NCBI RefSeq assembly: GCF_000019845.1
Contig: NC_010581.1
Coordinates: 1,865,501 to 1,929,500 of the forward strand
DNA length: 64,000 nucleotides
Direction: 5' to 3'
From: Beijerinckia indica subsp. indica ATCC 9039
GTDB lineage: Bacteria > Pseudomonadota > Alphaproteobacteria > Rhizobiales > Beijerinckiaceae
This document shows, piece after piece, positions 28,033 through 36,706 of the stretch (position 1 is its first letter; each line of letters starts with the position of its first letter). The notes under the pieces were generated by a model that did no database searches, was not told where the DNA came from, and was given only the letters and a program-made list of their open reading frames with translations. The translations under genes were made by a program, and so were the position numbers.

Positions 28033-28887
28033 TCAACGCGCCGTTCTTTCCTCAAGGGCGGCATGCGACTGCGGGTAGGTTGCGGCTTGTTCAACCGGCC
28101 CTGGGAAGAAATCCGATGTCTTGCCCGTCAGCCGATAAGCGAGGAGGCCGATCCATTCGCGCAGACCAAAGGACAACATCCTCAGACGATCATGAGCCAA
28201 AGTCGTCACGCTCCAATCCCGCGCATCGCCGATCGTCATATAGTTCGCATTATAAGGAATGACGTTGAAGCCGACCTTGCGAAAAATGCCGACGGAACGC
28301 GGCATATGGGCCGCAGAGGTCACAAGCAGATAGCGGTCTTCCGGCTTCGGTTTGATCAGGTCACGCGTGAAAACGGCATTTTCCCACGTATTGCGTGAAT
28401 TGCCCTCGAAAACCATCTGCTCGGCAGGGACGCCAAGGTTCTGCCAAAGCTCACGAGCATAGATGGACTCGCTCGGCTGGTCTCCCATCAAATCCCCGCT
28501 GCCTCCGGTAAAGATGAGTTTCGCCTGAGGGAAAAGCCGGGACAATTCGACGCCTGCCGTCATCCGCGAACCCGCCGTGTTCAGGATCGGCACACCGCGC
28601 GCTTTCGACTCCCGCGAATCCATACCGCCGCCAAGCACGATAATGCCTGCGGGATCGATGGCATGAAGATCAGGATTGGGAAACCGATCCTCCAGCGGAC
28701 GCACAACGAAAGCGCCAAAGGGTGTCAGGAGCACGAAAGCCAAGAGCAAAATAGCGATGGCTTGCAGGCGCTGGCCCGCTTTCACCCAAGGGGTGAAGAC
28801 CAGGATCAGGCCGAGCAATCCAAGAAGGATTATGAACGAGCCCGGTTCGGCGAAAAGCCAAAAAATCTTGGACAGATTGAAGAACAT
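28033..28887 (-). CDS. YdcF/ElyC-family envelope protein (DUF218)
   Basis: This 284-residue protein has two N-terminal membrane helices (about residues 14-34 and 42-62). A DUF218 domain follows with GIIVLGGGMDS, IFTGGSGDLMG, GNSRNTWENA and LVTSAAHMPRS. The E. coli relative ElyC supports peptidoglycan or lipid-carrier metabolism. Here it is downstream of yacG and upstream of the GST gene, all on the minus strand. The gene symbol is withheld because paralogues are hard to separate. Confidence 0.85.
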   Translation of the reverse strand: MFFNLSKIFWLFAEPGSFIILLGLLGLILVFTPWVKAGQRLQAIAILLLAFVLLTPFGAFVVRPLEDRFPNPDLHAIDPAGIIVLGGGMDSRESKARGVPILNTAGSRMTAGVELSRLFPQAKLIFTGGSGDLMGDQPSESIYARELWQNLGVPAEQMVFEGNSRNTWENAVFTRDLIKPKPEDRYLLVTSAAHMPRSVGIFRKVGFNVIPYNANYMTIGDARDWSVTTLAHDRLRMLSFGLREWIGLLAYRLTGKTSDFFPGPVEQAATYPQSHAALEERTAR

Positions 28888-29018
28888 GCGGAGACCCGGT
28901 CAATTGCGCAACCCGTCATCGCAGGGCCGGCAGGCCAAATTACCTATCCCTTCCGTCGAGGACCGGCGCGATTGCGATCGAGCGGGACCTTAACGGTTCT
29001 TCTACCCTTTGTCAGGGC

Positions 29019-29237
29019 TCAATCTTCCGCCGTCTCGTCACTATCCTCAGGCTTTTGCGAATTGGATTCCCCCGCCACCACATACGCGCCGCTCAGCCAG
29101 CGATGCAGATCGACATCGGCACAGCGTTTGGAACAGAAGGGCCGAAAGGTCTGAACCTGCGGCTTGCCGCAAATGGGACAAGAGCGCGTGGCCTGTGTTT
29201 CACTCTCGTTCGGGCTCTTATTATTCCTCGAACTCAT
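29019..29237 (-). CDS. yacG: DNA gyrase inhibitor YacG
   Basis: This 72-residue zinc protein has four cysteines in the order CPICGKPQ...FCSKRCADVDLHRWL (C20, C23, C35, C39), the defining pattern of YacG, which binds GyrB. The C-terminal tail is acidic and probably disordered. In alphaproteobacteria it lies downstream of maf, as here, 112 bases away. Confidence 0.92.
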   Translation of the reverse strand: MSSRNNKSPNESETQATRSCPICGKPQVQTFRPFCSKRCADVDLHRWLSGAYVVAGESNSQKPEDSDETAED

Positions 29238-29349
29238 TATCGTTCCAATAGCGTCGCAACCTAAACCGCCACGTTTGTAGCAGCCTTTACAGCCTTATAG
29301 CTTTCCAAAAAGCAGCGACCGCTTTCTGTTTCATGCTCAATCGACATAA

Positions 29350-30036
29350 TCAAACGTTCCCGTTTTTCCAGCCCGCATGCACTGGAAACCCCTCCCCCGC
29401 CAATAAAACCGTGGTTTCATAGAGCGGCAAGCCGACCACAGCCGAATAGGACCCGGACAGCGTCAACACGAAGGAACCGGCCAAGCCCTGCACGGCGTAA
29501 CCGCCGGCCTTGCCCCGCCATTCACCGGACTCGAGATAGGCCTTGATGTCGCGATGAGACAGGCGTTTGAAACGCAGACGGGATTCGACCAATCGGTGCC
29601 GCAAGGCGCCTTTGGGCGTGACAAGGGTGACGCCCGTATGAACCCGATGTGCACGGCCAGACAATAATTCGAGGCATTGTTCCGCCTCCTCCGCGACCTC
29701 GCATTTAGGCAGGATGCGACGTCCAACGCTGACCACCGTATCAGCAGCGATCAGATAAGCCCCGGCAAATTCTGGCCGCGCGGTGACAATAGCCGCGGCC
29801 GCGGTGGCTTTTTCATTGGCGAGACGGCTTGCAAGCTTGCGCGGCAATTCGCCTTTTTCAGGGGTCTCGTCGAGGTCCGCGGGCAATAAGGCATCGGGTT
29901 CAAGACCAATCTGCTGCAGCAGCGCAAATCGGCGAGGAGAGGCGGAAGCCAGGATGAGTTTCGGGCGCACCGATCGCGTTTCACCCGATTGGCTCTCCTG
30001 CGTATGCGTTTCTCCGGGGCGGGTTTCCGTATTCAC
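29350..30036 (-). CDS. maf: Maf-family nucleoside triphosphate pyrophosphatase
   Basis: This 228-residue cytoplasmic house-cleaning enzyme hydrolyses non-canonical or m7G-like nucleotides. SASPRR, DETP and [13 protein letters not shown] are conserved, and the C-terminal half has [16 protein letters not shown], where the family pattern is GYxIQG. It has an extra hydrophilic N-terminal stretch of about 25 residues before [13 protein letters not shown], so a later start is possible. The gene begins 28 bases after infA, consistent with an infA-maf-yacG operon. Confidence 0.93.
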   Translation of the reverse strand: MNTETRPGETHTQESQSGETRSVRPKLILASASPRRFALLQQIGLEPDALLPADLDETPEKGELPRKLASRLANEKATAAAAIVTARPEFAGAYLIAADTVVSVGRRILPKCEVAEEAEQCLELLSGRAHRVHTGVTLVTPKGALRHRLVESRLRFKRLSHRDIKAYLESGEWRGKAGGYAVQGLAGSFVLTLSGSYSAVVGLPLYETTVLLAGEGFPVHAGWKNGNV

Positions 30037-30064
30037 GGCAGGACATCCGGACAGGAAGAGTGAC

Positions 30065-30283
30065 TCACTTGAAGCGGTAAGTGATGCGACCCTTGGTCAG
30101 GTCATAGGGGGTCATTTCGACAAGCACCTTGTCGCCGGTCAGCACACGAATACGATTCTTGCGCATCTTGCCTGCGGTATGTGCGATGATCTCGTGTTCG
30201 TTCTCGAGCTTGACGCGAAACGTGGCGTTGGGAAGCAGTTCGACGACGACGCCGGGAAATTCGAGCAATTCTTCTTTGGACAT
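30065..30283 (-). CDS. infA: Translation initiation factor IF-1
   Basis: This 72-residue OB-fold protein has [19 protein letters not shown] and [19 protein letters not shown] with the GRITYRFK end, exactly the length of IF-1. The ATG at 30283 has AAGGAA just upstream; a longer in-frame start at 30319 is not needed. It leads the maf-yacG group. Confidence 0.98.
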   Translation of the reverse strand: MSKEELLEFPGVVVELLPNATFRVKLENEHEIIAHTAGKMRKNRIRVLTGDKVLVEMTPYDLTKGRITYRFK

Positions 30284-30582
30284 TTGTTTCCTTGTTGCAA
30301 ACCGCCTTTTTCGCGGCAATCCTGTTCAAGTTCGGCTTTTGCGAAAAGCCGTCCCGTTCACGCCGGATCGAGGAGATGAATGAAAAAGCTCATCCGAACG
30401 AGTCAGTCGCCATGTCAACAGCGTCTGATCCGTTTCGATCGGGTGGACCCTAATCGAGAACGCGAGATTTGTGAACAAGTGAAGACCATAAGCTGGCAAG
30501 ATCCTCTCTTTTCTCATTCCGGGGCCCATTTGGGGGTCGCATGAGGACGCGAAGGGCTTCGAAGCGATAGCGAGAGGATGGA

Positions 30583-31251
30583 ATGAGCCAGGATCAATGG
30601 ACCGCGGTCGATCATTATATCAGCGATCTTTTCATTCCTCCGGACGCTGCCTTGGAAGCGGCTCTGACACGCAGCGCAGCAGCCGGCTTGCCCTCGATCA
30701 ATGTCGCTCCCAATCAGGGCAAGCTTCTTCATATGCTGGCGAGATTGATCGGGGCCCGCGCCATTCTCGAAATCGGGACGCTCGGCGCCTATAGCACAAT
30801 CTGGCTTGCGCGGGCGCTCCCAACGGACGGTTTCCTGATTACACTTGAAGCCAAGCCGGAGCATGCCAAAATCGCCCAAGAGAACCTCAGGCAAGCGGGC
30901 CTCACGTCTCAAGTCGAAGTGCGCCTTGGGCCTGCGATCGAGACCCTGCCCCAGATCGCGGCGGAAAACAAAGGGCCCTTTGATCTCGTCTTCATCGATG
31001 CCGACAAACAGGGCACGCCCGAATATTTTCGATGGGCCCTCGACCTTTCACGCAAGGGGAGTCTCATCATCGTCGATAATGTCGTTCGCGGCGGAAAAGT
31101 CATCGATGCCACGAGCACAGATCCCAATGTGCAGGGGATCCAGCGCTTCCACCAATGGGTCGCAGCCGAACCTCGTGTCAGTGCCACGGCTTTGCAGACC
31201 GTGGGGTCCAAGGGCTATGACGGTCTCACCTTCATCGAGGTTATCAACTAG
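30583..31251 (+). CDS. SAM-dependent O-methyltransferase (COMT-like)
   Basis: This 222-residue class I methyltransferase of the methyltransferase_3 family has motif I LEIGTLGAYSTIWLARAL, the acidic residue in LITLEAKPEHA, FDLVFIDADKQ with metal-binding aspartates, and SLIIVDNVVRGGKV. These are hallmarks of the metal-dependent catechol or caffeoyl-CoA O-methyltransferase-like group. The substrate is unknown. It is a single gene, divergent from infA. Confidence 0.9.
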   Translation: MSQDQWTAVDHYISDLFIPPDAALEAALTRSAAAGLPSINVAPNQGKLLHMLARLIGARAILEIGTLGAYSTIWLARALPTDGFLITLEAKPEHAKIAQENLRQAGLTSQVEVRLGPAIETLPQIAAENKGPFDLVFIDADKQGTPEYFRWALDLSRKGSLIIVDNVVRGGKVIDATSTDPNVQGIQRFHQWVAAEPRVSATALQTVGSKGYDGLTFIEVIN

Positions 31252-31453
31252 CCAACACCCGACGCGGGCACCTTCTGTGATAAGAATTGTCAGCAAAAAC
31301 AAAGTGATAGAGAGTATTTTCTGATTCCGATGAAACAGAAAATACTCCGGGTGCTGAAGAGTCTGGAGGCATTGGACGTTCTGGGCGATCGTGTCTTCTG
31401 CTCCAGAACCACACAGAAGTCATTCGCTTGTGGGTGGCGATACCCCTCGCGCT

Positions 31454-32416
31454 TCAGCCCTGAAGGCTTGGGTTTTCCATACGAACGACTTTGGAATCGG
31501 ATGTCTCGATGAGCGCGCGCGCCGCCGCGTCGCGCGCCTCAAAACTTTTGAACCGCCGCATAGCCAGGGGAATCGTCGCCAGATAGGTCAGCGTCAAGGC
31601 CACCATGATTTCCATTGGGAAAATGACCAGGAGCAGCGCGAGCATCGCGACACCAGCCAGAACGAAAATCACATATTCCCGAGGAACCCTGCCGATCTTC
31701 TTGCCGGAAAAATGCGGGATCCGACTGGCCATCAAGAAGGCAATAAAGAGAACATAGCCGATCTCAAAGGGAACCAGCACGCGATTGTTGGGAAGAGCCA
31801 CGATCGAGAGGTGGAGATAAAGAGGCAGAAGCGCAACAATCGCCCCGGCGGGAGCCGGCATTCCGGTAAAGAAATTGACCTGCCACGGTGGACGATCGGG
31901 ATCATCGCTCATCACATTGAAACGCGCGAGACGAAGAGCGCATGCCATGGCAAAGACAAGGGCAGCGAACCAGCCGAGGCTCTTGATGCCCTGCAAGCTC
32001 CATAAATAGAGGATAAGCGCCGGCGCGACACCGAAATCGACGAAATCCGCCAGAGAATCAAGCTCGGCGCCAAAACGTGACGTTCCGCGCAGGGCGCGCG
32101 CCAGACGGCCATCGAGCCCATCCAGAACCGCCGCCGCGACGACCGCAAGCACGGCAATATCGAACATACCTTCCACAGCGAAACGAATCGCGGTCAATCC
32201 CATGCACAGAGCCAGGAGCGTAACCAGATTGGGAATGATGAAACGAACCGGCACGGCGTGAAACCGACGCCGGCGGCGCGCGGTTCCCACCGTGCCCCCC
32301 GAACGAAATGGATCGGCTATAATCGATCTCCCTGCTTCCCGTCCTCGAACACGCGCTCCATTCGACGCGAATGCATGCCCAAGGCATCTGATGATGGCTT
32401 TTGATCCGACCCTCAT
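31454..32416 (-). CDS. pssA: CDP-diacylglycerol-serine O-phosphatidyltransferase
   Basis: This membrane enzyme makes phosphatidylserine from CDP-diacylglycerol and serine. The CDP-alcohol phosphotransferase motif DG(x)2AR(x)8G(x)3D(x)3D is visible as DGLDGRLARALRGTSRFGAEL followed by DSLAD. Helices run to the C terminus. psd lies just upstream on the same strand, so the pair makes phosphatidylethanolamine. The start is uncertain: 32416 (ATG) gives 320 residues with an unusual basic N terminus; a GTG just before TARRRRRFHAVPVRF fits family length better. Confidence 0.93.
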   Translation of the reverse strand: MRVGSKAIIRCLGHAFASNGARVRGREAGRSIIADPFRSGGTVGTARRRRRFHAVPVRFIIPNLVTLLALCMGLTAIRFAVEGMFDIAVLAVVAAAVLDGLDGRLARALRGTSRFGAELDSLADFVDFGVAPALILYLWSLQGIKSLGWFAALVFAMACALRLARFNVMSDDPDRPPWQVNFFTGMPAPAGAIVALLPLYLHLSIVALPNNRVLVPFEIGYVLFIAFLMASRIPHFSGKKIGRVPREYVIFVLAGVAMLALLLVIFPMEIMVALTLTYLATIPLAMRRFKSFEARDAAARALIETSDSKVVRMENPSLQG

Positions 32417-32531
32417 AAAACAGGACGCCGGAGCAAGCTTGAATTTTAGCCGATCTCGCAAAAAAGCGAAGATCCGGGGTAAAGAACGAAGAAGCGCTCC
32501 CTTCGATCCTCGAAGCGAAAAATATGGACGA

Positions 32532-33230
32532 TTACCCGTAACGGAAGGCCGGACGCGGCTTGTCGGTCTGGCGATCCGCCAAAATCGTTTCCCCGGCAAC
32601 GGCCTTGGCACCGACGCCAACCAGCGGCCTTACGCCCTCCGGCATATAAACATCGAGCCGGGAGCCGAAACGGATGAGGCCGAACCGCTCTCCCGTGGTC
32701 AAATGATCGCCTTTTTCCGCAAAGCACACGATGCGCCGCGCCACGAGCCCGGCGATCTGCACGACACCGAACCGGCCATTGTTATTTTCTATGACCAATC
32801 CATTGCGCTCATTATCCATGCTCGCCTTGTCGAGATCGGCATTGAGAAAGAGACCAGGCCGATAGACAATTTTGGTGACACGCCCCGTCACCGGGGCACG
32901 ATTGACGTGACAATCGAAGACCGACATGAACACGGAAATCCGCTGCATGGGCTCGGCACCCAGGCCCAATTCAGGCGGAGGCATATGATAGCCCACCGAA
33001 GAGACGATCCCATCGGCCGGTGAAATGACGATCGATTCATCGAGCGGCGTCAAACGCGCCGGATCGCGAAAGAAATAGGCGCACCAAAGGGTCGCCATCA
33101 AACCAAGCCAGCCGAGCGGACTCCAGAGCCAGCTGAGCACGAGAGTCGCGACAGCGAAACCGCCAATGAAGGGGTACCCTTCCGGATGGATCGGCGTGAC
33201 CTGCCGTTGGATCGAAGCAAGAATCGACAT
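32532..33230 (-). CDS. psd: Phosphatidylserine decarboxylase, short (archaetidylserine-type)
   Basis: This 232-residue proenzyme makes phosphatidylethanolamine. Its pyruvoyl group forms by self-cleavage at the GS pair in [13 protein letters not shown] near the C terminus. [11 protein letters not shown] and [15 protein letters not shown] are typical of the group common in rhizobia. One or two hydrophobic segments sit near residues 20-55. Start at 33230 gives the conserved MSILASIQ N terminus; an upstream in-frame start is less likely. It precedes pssA by about 115 bases. Confidence 0.94.
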   Translation of the reverse strand: MSILASIQRQVTPIHPEGYPFIGGFAVATLVLSWLWSPLGWLGLMATLWCAYFFRDPARLTPLDESIVISPADGIVSSVGYHMPPPELGLGAEPMQRISVFMSVFDCHVNRAPVTGRVTKIVYRPGLFLNADLDKASMDNERNGLVIENNNGRFGVVQIAGLVARRIVCFAEKGDHLTTGERFGLIRFGSRLDVYMPEGVRPLVGVGAKAVAGETILADRQTDKPRPAFRYG

Positions 33231-33824
33231 GAAGGAACCTGTTGCGGGGATCTTATAATTAGGATTGCCTTGCGCGACCCTGGATTGGTTTAGCAAATTC
33301 GCCATAACCACGGAGTCGCTGCGACACAATAAAAATGATTGAAAGCAATAAGGGGCGACCATTAGGCGCCAAGGCATCGACCACGATTTTCACCACCGAG
33401 AAAACCGTGATCAAAAGTTTTTCATCGCGCTTTAATCAAAATAGCCACTTGGCACGACCGAATAAGGCTATCGAAATTTTTTGATGATCATACGGCAAAG
33501 GTCGCTTTTGAATCCATACAATATTCTATTACACGGATAAATTGTAAAGCCTTTCCAGCTCTTATGGAGGGAATTGCTGTGGGCTTGTGTCCTTAGCCCT
33601 TATGCGTGAAGCCACAATCCGGCCCCGCATGGCATGGCGAGCTGGGGCGGATTGCCGCGAGGAACCAGGATCGGCACGCTGAGCGTCGGCAGGATGCTCG
33701 TTCATGCGGAGTCATTGACGGTGACCTTTCGTATTGGTGAGAAATTGCTTTGAGGCACGACATGATCTTGACTCGAAGCTTATCGCTTGCGTAAAGGGAA
33801 AAAGCTCGTACAAAGGCACAGGAT
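33231..33824. other. Intergenic region between psd and tRNA-Val
   Basis: No supportable gene. A 39-codon frame from an ATG near 33635 to a stop near 33754 has coding-like third positions and reads GLPRGTRIGTLSVGRML in its middle, but I recognise no family and call it a possible remnant only. The rest is AT-rich, with the tRNA promoter at the right end. Confidence 0.4.
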
Positions 33825-33899
33825 GGGCGCGTAGCTCAGCGGGAGAGCACTCCCTTCACACGGGAGGGGTCACAGGTTCAATCCCTGTCGCGCCCACCA
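33825..33899 (+). tRNA. tRNA-Val (anticodon CAC)
   Basis: The acceptor stem GGGCGCG pairs with CGCGCCC, the D arm is GCTCAGCGGGAGAGC, the anticodon stem CTCCC/GGGAG encloses TTCACAC with anticodon CAC, and the T arm is CACAGGTTCAATCCCTGTC-like. The CCA end is encoded. All arms pair, so the gene is intact. Confidence 0.97.
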
Positions 33900-34353
33900 T
33901 CTAAGTGACTGATAATTGTTGCTAAATAGATGGCTATAGAATCCGGTAGAAATGAGCAGAACAACGCGCGAACATGCACGGTAAATCCGTGCGATGAGCT
34001 CACGCTCTGTTCTGCTGCAAAGAGCAGACAAAACCCTGCTTTGCCTACGCCATGACTTAAAAGACCAGACCGATCGTATTGTATCCTTGTTATTCGGATG
34101 CAAGACAGCACCATTGATGCAGTATTCGGCATCTCCGCTACTGTTTAGCGCCGAATCGATGTGCCCTTAATCGGGATGAACCAAATATTGGTGCCCCCTG
34201 CTGCGTGGCGCGAGACGATATTGCCGCCACCATCATCGCCACTGTCCATCTGGCCGATAACGCCGCGGTTCATCCGGCGGCAAAGGCGGTTCCGCGCCCT
34301 TGATGATCCTCACACAATATTGCAAAATGAGATATTTTTGCCTATATTATCGC
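33900..34353. other. Non-coding region after tRNA-Val
   Basis: I see no gene. A local inverted pair GAGCAGAAC/GTTCTGCT occurs near 33953 and 34010 and could be a hairpin. Such a position beside a tRNA is a common integration site, but I see no second copy of the tRNA 3' end in the window. Confidence 0.4.
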
Positions 34354-34365
34354 ATATCGTGATAT
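34354..34365. promoter_or_regulatory. Candidate operator of the RelE/ParE-XRE module
   Basis: A perfect 12-base palindrome ATATC-GT-GATAT lies eight bases before the toxin ATG, downstream of an AT-rich tract. Toxin-antitoxin operons are usually autorepressed by the helix-turn-helix partner at such a site. Confidence 0.45.
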
Positions 34366-34372
34366 TCACGGC

Positions 34373-34684
34373 ATGAAAACACTTTCCTTCTCCCGCTCCG
34401 CTGCTGCCGATCTCCGGACCTATCGCTCCGATGCCAAGCGCATCGTCGCCAAGATCGAGCGCTATGCGCAGACGGGCGCGGGCGATGTCACCCAACTCGT
34501 CGGCTCCACGGCCATGCGCTTGCGCGTCGGCGACTACCGCGTGATTTTCGAGGAAACCGACATGGAAATTTTCGTCACCAAAATCAGCGCGCGCGGCACG
34601 TTTACGAATAGGGGAAAGCACTATGGCTCATCAGATCATCATGACGCCGGGCGGGGAAAAGCTGGTCCTCTTGCCTTTCGATGA
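34373..34684 (+). CDS. RelE/ParE-type toxin (HigB-like order)
   Basis: This 103-residue protein of the RelE/ParE superfamily has SRSAAADLRTYRSDAKRIVAKIERYA, then the core RLRVGDYRVIFEETDM. It would be a ribosome-dependent RNase or gyrase toxin. The family core ends around residue 85 (RGKHYG), leaving an extra tail of about 17 residues that is read from DNA also encoding the start of the antitoxin. The two genes overlap by 62 bases. Toxin-first order resembles HigBA. Confidence 0.8.
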   Translation: MKTLSFSRSAAADLRTYRSDAKRIVAKIERYAQTGAGDVTQLVGSTAMRLRVGDYRVIFEETDMEIFVTKISARGTFTNRGKHYGSSDHHDAGRGKAGPLAFR

Positions 34685-34994
34685 ATTCCAGGCCCTGCGC
34701 GATGCTGCCGACGCGGCGGCACATGTCCAAACCCTCGCGGCCCTGGCGCATGGCGAGGAAGAGCGCCTGACGCCGGCAGAGGCCCTGGCCCTTGCCGAGG
34801 CCGCGACGCCTCTCGCCTTCTGGCGCCGCAAGCGCGGCCTGACACAAACTGTGCTCGCCGAGCGCGCGGGCATTTCGCAAAGCGCTCTGGCGGGCATGGA
34901 GAGTGGCGCTCGCGTTGGAACCGCTGCCGTCCTGGCGCGCGTCGCCAAGGCCCTGCATCTGCACGTCGAGGATCTGATCACAGTGGACGAATGA
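34623..34994 (+). CDS. XRE-family antitoxin/transcriptional regulator
   Basis: This 123-residue protein has a C-terminal helix-turn-helix of the XRE type (about residues 65-115, FWRRKRGLTQTVLAERAGISQ shown in part: RKRGLTQTVLAERAGIS, QSALAGMESGAR). The N-terminal half (VLLPFDEFQALRDAADAA) resembles the toxin-binding part of Phd/HigA-like antitoxins. GGGGA precedes the ATG. It is predicted to neutralise the upstream toxin and repress the operon. Confidence 0.82.
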   Translation: MAHQIIMTPGGEKLVLLPFDEFQALRDAADAAAHVQTLAALAHGEEERLTPAEALALAEAATPLAFWRRKRGLTQTVLAERAGISQSALAGMESGARVGTAAVLARVAKALHLHVEDLITVDE

Positions 34995-35085
34995 GGGCAT
35001 TATGCCCCCCTCCACATATCGTTAAAACAGCCCCGGCATCGCCGTGACCAGCCACGTCTACAGAAAAATGGAAGCGACAACACAT

Positions 35086-36003
35086 TCAGAAACGTTGCGA
35101 AATACCCGCATAAACCTGAAATGTCGGTGTATCCTTGTTCAGCCCAATATAGGTGGCTGCATCAAGTTGAAGAGTATCTGTCACGAGATAACCAAAACAG
35201 AAATCGGCGGTAAAGATGTTCGGTGTTCCCTTATCGGCGCTGACGGAGGAAAAGAATTCCAAGGTCGCTGTCAGTTTGTCGATAAAGGGAACCGCATGAC
35301 TGAAATTGATGATATTGGTGAAAGCAGCATGACGTCGGCTGTCGTTGTTGTTGACCAGAATATCGAGCTCGGTCATGAAACCCATGCTGAAATCCCCGGG
35401 TAAGCTCACTTGCATGGGAATATCGATACCGCCTTCGACGAGTCGGTTGCCTCCGGCATCGCGCGTGGCTGTGGGGATCTTGACATAAGGGATGAGACCC
35501 AAGGCGAAATCACCGCCATCATTGCCGATGAGATTGTATCTGATGCTTAAGACCGTATCACCATAGCTGGTGCCGCGGGTCGTCTGGGCGGGACCATTCG
35601 ACCAATCCCTGGTCCATTGATTAACCAGACCGCCGACCCCGACCCAAAAATCCATTTGATTGGTCAATCCAAAGATCAGAACCGGATCGGTGGCGACACC
35701 CGTGCGGACTGTCTGACTTTGGCCACGGGATTCCGTATAATTATAAAGGTCTGTCTCATATTGGAAATGGCCGGCATCGACTGTGATTGGAGTATTTCCC
35801 CTGCTCGGCCGATTGGGCGCGAAACCGCGCATGGCCGATTCAGGGGTCGGATTGAACAAATTATATTGGCTCTTGTCGACGCTCGGCTCTGCATCCTTTT
35901 CCGCGGCGAGGACGTGTCCGGCTCCCATGAGACCGGATTCAACGAGGCCAGACCCAAGGAGGAAGGAAACAAGGATCAAGAAGCAATGGCTTGCGACCGT
36001 CAT
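35086..36003 (-). CDS. Outer-membrane beta-barrel protein (MetA-pathway-of-phenol-degradation type)
   Basis: This 305-residue exported protein has a signal peptide (MTVASHCFLILVSFLLGSG, shown in part) and alternating beta-strand segments ending in phenylalanine (YAGISQRF). RPSRGNTPITVDAGHFQYETD resembles the phenol_MetA_deg/transporter family. It is probably an outer-membrane channel; substrate unknown. ATG 36003 is preferred; the longer start at 36069 would precede the signal peptide. Confidence 0.75.
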   Translation of the reverse strand: MTVASHCFLILVSFLLGSGLVESGLMGAGHVLAAEKDAEPSVDKSQYNLFNPTPESAMRGFAPNRPSRGNTPITVDAGHFQYETDLYNYTESRGQSQTVRTGVATDPVLIFGLTNQMDFWVGVGGLVNQWTRDWSNGPAQTTRGTSYGDTVLSIRYNLIGNDGGDFALGLIPYVKIPTATRDAGGNRLVEGGIDIPMQVSLPGDFSMGFMTELDILVNNNDSRRHAAFTNIINFSHAVPFIDKLTATLEFFSSVSADKGTPNIFTADFCFGYLVTDTLQLDAATYIGLNKDTPTFQVYAGISQRF

Positions 36004-36706
36004 GTGCGCCCTGGGATTTTGTTTTGTCCTCGTGAGGGGAAGACACATGCGAACGAAGCAGACGAACATTGCCGATGGAAACCCAAGGTAAGATACAATA
36101 GTCAGAAGATTTATCCGTATTGCCGCTTATGTCCAATGGAGAATGGGTGCGGCGATCATCACATCCCGTTCGCGATCAAGCGCCACGGCAGACTGGCCTG
36201 TTGTTTGCTGAATCAACAGTATATCATCATGCGGAGGAAGCACGTGGGATTTTTTCTCTGAAAATGACCATGTGATATTCACTCCAGATGAACTCAAGTC
36301 ACAGTAGAATTTACGAGCTGTTCCACGTGTGGCTTATCTCGATCGCAGAATTTCTATAGTTTTGATAAGTATTGTTATACTTAAAGCTATTCCGAACAGG
36401 GAATATCTTCTTCAGTCTTGAATGAAGAGACGTGACGGCTGACGGTGTCTCGACCGTTGTTTCACGAACTCCGGATCTCCTTTCTCAAAATTTTCACCCT
36501 TAGTCACATTGACGTCACAAAATATTTGCCTAAATGCAAGCTCTTTGTTACATAATTGACATATTCTCAAAAGTTTCACATAAATCAATATAGCCCATAA
36601 ATATAGTAGAAAATAGCTCTTTGGCGCGAATTCCTTTCCAGCGAGCCGGTGGCTCAAAAACCAATCATCACGCAACAGCAAATGGTGATCCTCACAAGAA
36701 AAGTGG
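36004..36706. other. Intergenic region upstream of the second APC permease
   Basis: No supportable gene in about 700 bases. It is AT-rich near 36280-36600, with runs typical of promoters, and must hold divergent promoters for the outer-membrane protein and the permease. I do not see a clear operator. Confidence 0.45.

Noticed and set aside
33825..33899. tRNA-Val as an integration site for a genomic island
   Set aside because: I found no integrase and no second copy of the tRNA 3' end within the window; only a small toxin-antitoxin pair follows.
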